Below, one piece after another: positions 57,396-64,000 of a DNA stretch of 64,000 bases. The notes under the pieces were generated by a model that was not told the DNA's origin, searched no databases, and was given only the letters and a program-made list of their open reading frames with translations. Position 1 is the stretch's first letter. Each line of letters opens with the position of its first letter. Both the position numbers and the translations under genes were made by a program. The DNA comes from Emydura subglobosa (taxonomy: Eukaryota; Chordata; Testudines; Chelidae): assembly GCA_007922225.1 (NCBI GenBank), contig ML680098.1, positions 5,377,679-5,441,678 of the forward strand. The letters are read 5' to 3'.

Positions 57396-57904
57396 TAATT
57401 GCCTAAATCCATATATGGAAAGGAAAAATGATAATACAAGCAGCAGCTGTCTTTTTTAAATTGTAAGATCAATATAAGAGACTTTTAAAAAAAGTTTTTA
57501 AGCCTAGTCCATATCTGCTCTCGACAGAGCTGAGTTTTTGTTACTTCCTGGTAATCTATATTTGTCCTTTTCTTTCTATTGAAGACATGTCTATATTTAG
57601 GGGCAGGGCTCAGGTTTCTCATGCCAGGATAATGAAAGGTGGCTGTGTCATCACATACAGGTCATTGTGAAATTAAACCTTCTCTGACCCTGCTGACAAG
57701 AAGAGGTTTTAAACTACATACTCACTCTCTCTGAGCATGTGACTATGTGACTATAGGAACCGTTGCTATAAACTCCTTAAATAAAACTCTCTCACACAAG
57801 AAATGGAATATGAGATGAAAGCCAATGCACAAAGTACAGGCTATTAACAGCCAGGGAGATGGACACAGCAAACAAGTTTTTTTGGCCAGACAAATTGATA
57901 TCAT
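57396..57904. other. No recognised gene or repeat
   Basis: Nothing supported. Confidence 0.4.
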
Positions 57905-58160
57905 TCAGACAGGGGTATTTTTGGCCTGCTGTACACCAAAAAATTAAGTTGGCTTACCTACATCACTTGAGTGTGTGAAAAATCCACAACCCGGAGTATC
58001 GTAATTAAGCCAACTTAACCTCCAGCATAGACAGCGCTAGATCGACCTAGCTACTGCCTCTCAGGGAGGTGGATTACCTACATCAACGGGAAAACCTTTC
58101 CCATCAACACAGGTTGTGTCTACAGGAAAGCACTGCAAAAATGCAGCTATAGTATAGCCC
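57905..58160. mobile_element. Foldback MITE, hAT-type, diverged
   Basis: TGTGTGAAAAATCCACAACC, AGCATAGACAGCGCTAGATC, GACCTAGCTACTGCCTCTCA and CATCAACGGGAAAACCTTTC follow the same plan as the element at 44774-44989 (a left half present here, a right half there). Ends are diverged: GGCCTGCTGTACACC at the left and GTGTCTACAGG near the right. Confidence 0.6.
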
Positions 58161-58439
58161 TTTGCATTGGTCCTTGAGAAGCTAAGATGCTCAAACTAAC
58201 CAAGGACATAAACCCTGATGAGCTCTAGGCTCTACAATGACAACATCATCAAATATGCCTGCATTTTAGAGGTTTACAATAACCAAGATGGTTATATTCT
58301 GCATCCCAGGGACAACAAAATGGGATATTTTCTACTCCATTGGGATCAGTTCTCACTTTCTTGTGGACATAAGTTGTAATATATTTTAACAGTTTCTGGC
58401 TGAGCTGGAGGAATAGTATTTCATATGTAGGAAATTTGA

Positions 58440-58635
58440 TTAAAGTTTAAAACAAATTAAAACGCTCGTCAAGAACGATCATTTTGGATTCTTTTAAAAA
58501 GCAAAATTTTTTCACAAAACAAAATTGTTTTGTTTAAAAAATTTTTACTGCAAATTTTCTAACTAAAGCATTTCAAGAATTTTTGCAAGGGGAAAACAAT
58601 TCCAAACAAAATTTCAACCATCTCTACTAGCAACA
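58440..58635. repeat. AAATTT/TTTGC-type foldback repeat
   Basis: GCAAAATTTTTTCACAAAAC and GTTTTGTTTAAAAAATTTTT pair around 58522. The outer arms GAACGATCATTTTGG and CCAAACAAAATTTCAACCAT are loosely complementary. Ends near CATCTCTACTAG, similar to the AGAGATGGG ends at 8023. Confidence 0.5.
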
Positions 58636-58859
58636 GAATACAGGGGTCAAGAGTTCCAATCTGACCCTGGTCAGCAGTGACAAAGAGGTGGTTCTTAGCC
58701 AGCTGCTGATTAGTGGCTGTTGGAAAATGAGTTGGTCTCAGTCCAGCTTCTATAAAACTCCCATTCCCCATTTGTTTGGGCTGGATCCTGAATGGTGGTG
58801 AGTGCTGAGTTGTGTTCCCACTAGTTTAAAGAGCAGAGAACTAGCCCTTTGTTAACAAT

Positions 58860-59190
58860 TACAGCTGGTTGGAATATTTTTGATTGGGTATATTTTGTAA
58901 AAATACGCTGTTTTGTCAAAGCCAAAATACTTCACAGACGCGTACTGACTTCATCGAAGTTTTCAACAGGTCTAGGACGTACTCTCCAGTCACTTCCAGA
59001 AAGAGTGCGAGAGCAAGAGAGGATCAGCCACCTAACCTTTGCAATCCAAAATGGCTGTTTTGACACAATTTATTTTCAGGAAAACATCTGAAACGTTTCA
59101 GTTTTGCTCCACTGTGGACTGAAAACCAGTTTCGAAACTTTGATATTTGTCTTGAAACAGAATGGTCATTCCCTGGCAGCTCCGTTAGCA
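58860..59190. repeat. Large AAATTT/TTTCG-type foldback, decayed
   Basis: AGCTGGTTGGAATATTTTTG at the left and AATGGTCATTCCCTGGCAGC at the right, with internal TTTTGTCAAAGCCAAAATAC and GTCTTGAAACAG phrases. The centre (58960-59040) contains ACTTCCAGAAAGAGTGCGAG. Similar in plan to 30140-30660. Confidence 0.45.
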
Positions 59191-59939
59191 ATCTCAGCAG
59201 AGAAATCAAGTACAGAACAGCTGTGGAAAGTGAACTACCCAACCATGCCTAGAGAAGGTCTTTCCGGGGCAGGGTGGTGACACACGGGGGATTTTGCTAT
59301 ACGGTTCTTCCCATAGTTTGCACATTTCATATTAAAATCTGTGGCATATTTGAGAGATTCAATTATCCATTTTTAAAGTTGGAAGGAAGGAACTGGATGT
59401 CATAGGAATAGCAGCAATCGCTAAACCCTTGTTGTAAAAGGAAAAAGTGAAAAGAAGTGTCGGGAATTTTTGAAATTCAGAGCTTTTCAGCCAGCTCTAC
59501 TAGGTAATACTGCATCTTTCCACACCCACTTTCACAAAAAGGTTCTCTGCCCACACGGGCAGACCTGTGAGCCAAAGAGCCTTGCAGAAAGATAAGTGTT
59601 GTTCCCACTGCTACGGATGAGAGAACAGAAACACAGAGGGTGAAGGGCTGGATCGGCACCTTGCAATTAGTCATGAGTACGTGATAGCATGTAGCTGCTC
59701 TGTTGCTGAAGCAGGGCAGGGACCAAATGGTAACTCAGTCACAGTTCAGTCTCTACTTCCTCATTTCATGGTCGACGTAAGCTGTTCCAGCCCTTCTTCT
59801 GGCATGTCTCACTTCCCCCATCATGCTAGCTTGCTTATTGGGGGAGGATCCACCACCACTCCTTGCCCACTTGCACAGGATGGGGAGTAGGGTCAGGTAA
59901 TGTGGGGTCAGGCACAGGTCCTTACACCTCCTTACTCCT
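59191..59939. other. No recognised gene or repeat
   Basis: Searched by eye for an upstream phosphatase exon belonging to 60195-60415; none recognised. Confidence 0.4.
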
Positions 59940-60006
59940 AGCGTGAGCCAAGTTTGTGCATCTGGGCTGGCAGACTTGCTCACAGATGCAGTGTAGACAT
60001 ATCCTA
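59940..60006. repeat. Right end of a GTCTACACTGC-type MITE
   Basis: CACAGATGCAGTGTAGACATATCC is split here as CAGATGCAGTGTAGACATAT and CC: the inverted form of the left end of 18378-18517. The left end was not found. Confidence 0.5.
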
Positions 60007-60194
60007 AATTTGTCAGTCCCCAGTCATCAGTCTATGCTCCCTCAGATACTAGGCCTGGTCTGATCATGAAAGCCTAGAGGCTGCTGTCTGCAGTGAGTTT
60101 GCCAGCCGTAGCCCACCATGCTCAGGCTGTATGAACTCCATCTGCAGATACGGTGTATAATAGTGACACTCACTTTCTCTTTTTTAATTTTCAG

Positions 60195-60415
60195 GCAGAG
60201 TATTAGTTCACTGTGCAATGGGGATCAGCCAATCAGCAATGCTTGTACTTACTTTCTTAACAACCTGTGAAAACAAGACCCTTGTTGATGCAATTCAGGC
60301 TGTGTGTAAACACCGAGGGGTCTGTCCCAATTCTGGCTTCCTCAAGCAGCTTCAGGAGCTAGACATGCAATTAGTGAGGGAGAGAGGAAGAGGAGCAGAT
60401 CCACTCAGACTTTAG
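60195..60415 (+). CDS. DUSP13-like dual-specificity phosphatase, terminal exon; catalytic Arg replaced
   Basis: After a strong acceptor (CTCTTTTTTAATTTTCAG ending at 60194) the frame reads [15 protein letters not shown], then [51 protein letters not shown] and stops at TAG 60413-60415. This is the last exon of a small dual-specificity phosphatase: the P-loop HCx5R, the following helix, and the C-terminal helices. The pieces [14 protein letters not shown] and QLQELD are closest to DUSP13 (testis/muscle type) in my memory. The catalytic Cys codon is TGT 60212-60214, but the Arg that binds the phosphate is CAA, Gln (60230-60232). So the product could bind but hardly hydrolyse phosphate. The intron position just before the P-loop is that of the family. 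An AATAAA follows at about 60587. No upstream exon was recognised within the window. It may be a duplicated pseudogene or a pseudophosphatase. Confidence 0.85.
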
Positions 60416-61370
60416 ACGGGGGACGTCTTCCGATTACAGACCAAGAGATACAGGTTGCCTCCAGGCAAGATTTATCTCTGCAAGATAGAGGAACCCGGAC
60501 TATGCTGCAATTGACTGGAGAACTCCATATGGAGTGAGCAGGGAGAGGTTTGATGAGGTGCCTGCCAATCCAAAAGAAATTGGAAATAAAAAAAAGTGTT
60601 CAAAATATCCCGGCTTTGCAGCCTGGAACTGATGCTTTACTTGCACACTGCATAAGATATAGGAAACTGTTGGGTCTCAATTCAAAAGTGAAGGGACGCT
60701 GTCAACTTGGAATAGGTGCTTTTTATGAAAGTACAAACGAAAGAGAGAGGGAGAAAAGAAAAACTAACTTATGAAAGAGGGATTCGTTTTCTGTAGTGGA
60801 GTTTAAAATTTCACCTCCTGCAGAAATACAAGCCAGATCCTCAACTGGTGCCCCACATCCCATTGGCAAATGCAAACAATATAGAATTTTCAGTCGACGG
60901 CAAATTAATTTGATGTGATGTTTTCCTGTGAGAGTTCTTAGAGGCTTGCAGTTGTGAAAGCGCCGTGCGGCTTGTCTTTATAGCACTGTGGATTCCGAGC
61001 AGGAATAGAGGGGCTGTCTCCACTCACCCAGAACTGCAGGGTTTTTTAACCTCCACGCAGTAATATTTTTACTGAGCACAGCCCACTTCCTCTGTGTGTT
61101 TCTCACAAAGTAATGTGAAAACGAGACTTCCCAGCAGAGCTGGTGGATAAACTCAGGGGATGTTTTCCTTTTTCTAAGCATTAGTAAGTCTTTGCCACTG
61201 ATGCTAAAGATTCGTATCCTCAAAGGGATCAGTTGATAGAGTCGATTTTGTTTCCACTGTTCAGATAGAATAGCTGGAAGAGGATCTATCCACAGGGGAA
61301 CTCCAAGGAAATGGAGTAAGTGGATGGTAAGGAGGTCACCATTAATGATGAAAAAAATCCCTGTTGTATG
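60416..61370. other. Downstream of the DUSP-like exon
   Basis: Contains an AATAAA at about 60587-60592, about 170 bp after the stop, usable as a polyadenylation signal. The 135-codon reverse frame at 60978-61385 has no recognisable domain. No repeat identified. Confidence 0.4.
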
Positions 61371-61374
61371 TGCA

Positions 61375-61600
61375 CTGGTTCTCAAATAGGGGACGATCCC
61401 TCAGGGGGTTGCAACATGATTATGTGGGTGTTGCAAGCTGTCAGCCCCAAGCAATAGGCGCAAGGCTGCGAGCCTCCTTGCTTCATCCCAGCAAAGGAAC
61501 ATGGGGGGTGAGCAGTTACACACAGATACTGCTCAACCCCCTGCCAGTATTCCTCCGGGTGCCCCCTACGGGGTTGTGAGTTGGGAAGAGAAGCGAAGAG
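61375..61600. mobile_element. hAT element left end, truncated
   Basis: CACTGGTTCTCAAATAGGGG followed by GGGGGTTGCAACATGATTAT and GGTGTTGCAAGCTGTCAGCC has the subterminal content of the same hAT group as 40857-41354. No matching right end was found, so the copy is truncated and its right limit is arbitrary. Confidence 0.6.
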
Positions 61601-63060
61601 CTATGTCAGGGCTCCCTGCATCCTGGTCACTTTCTCCACCTGGCTGTGCTGTGAGGTGAGCATCAGGAGCAGCTGTTCTCTGCTCACCTCTTGTGCAAAC
61701 CAGGTGAAGAAAGTTTCTAGATTCTCTCTCTTAGCATGCAAGCAAGTACTGACTCTCGGGCAGACATGCTGCGCTGTTCGCAATTTTGGTTATGGAAGGC
61801 ATTTGATTAGAATCAATTCCTGAAGCAGAGTTCCCCCTTGGGAAGTAAGCGTTGGAGTTGGGTGAAGATACCTGGAAGAAAGAGTTGCCTGCATGCTGTT
61901 TGACCATCTCAGGACAGGACTGGTGCACGTGTGTAAATAAAGCAAGTTACAGAGACTTTAACCAGACTCTGCGTTACCGATTGAGCCCCCACAGGGAAGC
62001 TGACCTGCAACATCTCAGACATCTCCCATCACTTGACAGGTGACACCATGGGCACCAGTACAAAGTATTACTGGATAACATTCAAAAAAACACACACAGA
62101 GTTGATCTACCTTTTGGCAGAAGGACCCAGAGAACTAAAGGAGGCCAAACTGCAGGAGCTAAAAGTGCGTCAATAGCATCTCACGGAGAAGAAAAAGATA
62201 GGGAAAGCTTTTCCTCTCCCATAGTAGTCAGGCTGGCTCCTAGCTACTCCCCTGGAGTCACTAGTCCCCATTCTGCCATAACTTCCAGGTGCTGGCAGGC
62301 AGCTAGTCTCCCTCTTCCTCACTTTGAACTTGGTGGTATCACATCACACTTCCCCCTGTTGCAGGTATTTTTATGGGTACAAAAGGTGCTTGTCCACCTG
62401 CTGAACACACACAGCAGCCAGGAGGGTATCTACTAAAATAAAGGCTGCAGCACAGGTGCATCTTGGAATTAATATTTTATGAAGATTAAGCAATCATAAC
62501 CCTTGACCCACACGCGTTACACACACTGGTGGCTTGTTGCCACTGAGCTTAATTACGATTCAGGAATCTATTAAAGTGCCCTTAGCGTCAGGGCAAAAGT
62601 AAAAGAGGCGCTAGGGTGTGGTTCCATATTTATTATCACTCCATGGCTTCCAGATCCCGTGTGCAAAGCTTGCTAGGTTAGGCAGCTTTTCAAGCTGCCG
62701 GCTCTGCAAAAGCAACTTGGGAATCTGAGAAATCCAGCTGTTATTTCTGTCAATTCTCACCAGTAACAGGGAATCTGATGCTAGAACCTAGCTAGCAATT
62801 TTGCTGATCATACACCTGGGGGAATAGAATCCCACTTACTCTGCCATAGGTGAACTGGCTCTGTTATGCCAGGTCCAGCAAAACTTGTCTGCAAATTTAC
62901 TAAATGTTACTTGTGAGACACACAGGCAGCAGATACCATAGGCTGAGTAAGGAGGTAGCATTTTTCTGTCCATAATGGCAATTGCACAGCTCTTCTTCCC
63001 ACCCACATTTAACATGGCACTATGTGAGCAGTAAGGATGATTTCATCAACATCTGTTCAT
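61601..63060. other. No recognised gene or repeat
   Basis: No exon or element could be supported. Confidence 0.4.
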
Positions 63061-63064
63061 CCTA

Positions 63065-63325
63065 GGTACTTATATGACCCACCACAATTATTTCAGTATG
63101 ACAGCCTTGTGATCTTCAATGTATATATCCTCAAAATGCCTCAGAGGAAGAGAAGTACTATTATTCCCATTGTACCAGGGGGAACTGCGGCACAGAGAGG
63201 CCAAGTCAGTTGCCCAAAGTCACACAGGATGTCTGTGGTAGAGCACAGAATTGAGCACGTCTCCCAAAAACCTAAGGCAGCTCCCCAGTCCCTGAACCAT
63301 CTTTTCTCCCCTTATGAAGATATGT
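63065..63325 (-). repeat. tRNA-derived SINE, near full length, reverse
   Basis: Starts with the tail AGGTACTTATATGACCCACC, then GTGATCTTCAATGTATATAT, the core CCCATTGTACCAGGGGGAAC, AGAGGCCAAGTCAGTTGCCC, and the decayed head (GAATTGAGCACGTCTCCCAA ... CAGTCCCTGAACCATC). It is the reverse complement of the type seen at 20201-20400 and the most complete copy here. Confidence 0.8.
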
Positions 63326-63550
63326 AAACAACCTCTCTTGCTCTCCCTCCCAGACATATGTCAATGAGAGTAAGTATAGAAAGGGTTGCAGCAGACATGT
63401 CTGTGCTGCATTATTCATTCTCTGTTCTGCACTTCGGGTTTTATTTGTAAAAGAAAAGAGATTATAAATCTGCCCTGTGAAGAGCCAAGGAGGAGAGGCT
63501 AGTGACTCCAAATAAGTAACATGAAAGGATCAAGGATAGGGGCTTCACAC

Positions 63551-63560
63551 GGGGGGGGGG
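63551..63560 (+). repeat. Poly-G run (10 G)
   Basis: Ten uninterrupted G. Simple repeat. Confidence 0.9.
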
Positions 63561-63699
63561 TGATTCCCCAAAGAGCAATTAAGGGCATTGCACAGATGTA
63601 CACCATCTGGGGAGATGAACATGTGACTGAGGCAATCATGACTGCTATGTCCATTGGTCTCTTCACACCCAGGTACACTAATTCATATCATCTCTTCAG

Positions 63700-64000
63700 A
63701 ACTACAGATGCAAAACTTGCAGACATATCTCCAGTGCTACCATGATCTATATCCCCAACATCACACCTTTCAAGATCCATGGGTCCTACACATGCTTATC
63801 TCATCCAGGGCATCAAATGCCCCAACAAACAACTGTGTGGGTGAAACCAAGCAACCACTATGCTCTCGAAGGAACTCGCACAGACAAATGATAAAAGACA
63901 ATCACTCCATATCTAACCTGTCAGTTGTCATCCTCAAAGGAAACCTGCACACCACCTTCAAAAGACGAGCCTGGGAATTAAATTCATAACTCTGCTGGAC
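63700..64000 (+). mobile_element. Second Penelope-like element fragment, cut by window edge
   Basis: ACAGATGCAAAACTTGCAGA, CTTTCAAGATCCATGGGTCC, AATGCCCCAACAAACAACTG, TGTGGGTGAAACCAAGCAAC and GAGCCTGGGAATTAAATTCA are colinear with 47055-47410. It keeps the VGET motif that is frameshifted in the first copy but lacks the segment encoding the EHFS motif: the bases between TGATAAAAGACA and ATCACTCCATAT are deleted. The frame reads SNAPTNNCVGETKQPLCSRR and then SNLSVVILKGNLHTTFKRRA. Continues past the right edge. Confidence 0.75.

Noticed and set aside
1..64000. CRISPR array, bacterial operon, phage or plasmid features
   Set aside because: No regularly spaced repeats, no ribosome binding sites with long packed frames. 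The content is vertebrate interspersed repeats.

Overview
The window reads as intron/intergenic DNA of a vertebrate. It has no long open frames, no operon-like packing, few CpG sites, and many decayed interspersed repeats. The repeat mix suggests a sauropsid, most likely a turtle (crocodilian second): CR1-type LINE fragments, tRNA-derived MIR/turtle-type SINEs, a Penelope-like element with a GIY-YIG region, several short hAT-like elements, a TA-flanked pogo/Tc1-like MITE, and very many short foldback elements. The organism call is from memory of repeat styles and was not checked by search.

Layout. 1-16 kb: single-copy-looking DNA with foldbacks (3499-3650, 4260-4446, 7379-7503), a 120-bp TA-flanked MITE (4641-4760), a CR1/L3 relic (6010-6215), a MITE (8023-8208) and a back-to-back SINE pair (15529-15910). 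16399-16492 is a possible orphan exon of unknown gene. 17-30 kb: foldbacks, SINEs, two candidate solo LTRs (ending near 23137 and 26815), a hAT element with target duplication (27427-27876) and an old CR1 copy (29220-29745). 30977-31197 is a broken terminal exon of a DUSP13-like dual-specificity phosphatase. 31-44 kb is mostly repeat-poor, with one hAT element (40857-41354). 44.0-47.7 kb is a dense nest: a pogo-like MITE, a hAT-type foldback, a hAT element with 8-bp target duplication, and a Penelope-like element folded head to head. 48.4-60 kb holds more foldback MITEs, a CR1 3' end and SINEs. 60195-60415 is a second DUSP13-like terminal exon, open to its stop codon, whose catalytic arginine is replaced by glutamine. 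A second Penelope-like copy runs off the right edge.

The main biological content is the two DUSP13-like terminal exons, same strand, 29 kb apart. Both keep the catalytic cysteine and a splice acceptor at the same codon position; both lack the catalytic arginine, through different substitutions (Cys and Gln). No matching upstream phosphatase exon was recognised by eye. They therefore look like relics, or one relic and one possible pseudophosphatase, of a local phosphatase gene duplication. No RNA genes other than SINE heads, no CRISPR array and no complete protein-coding gene were found.
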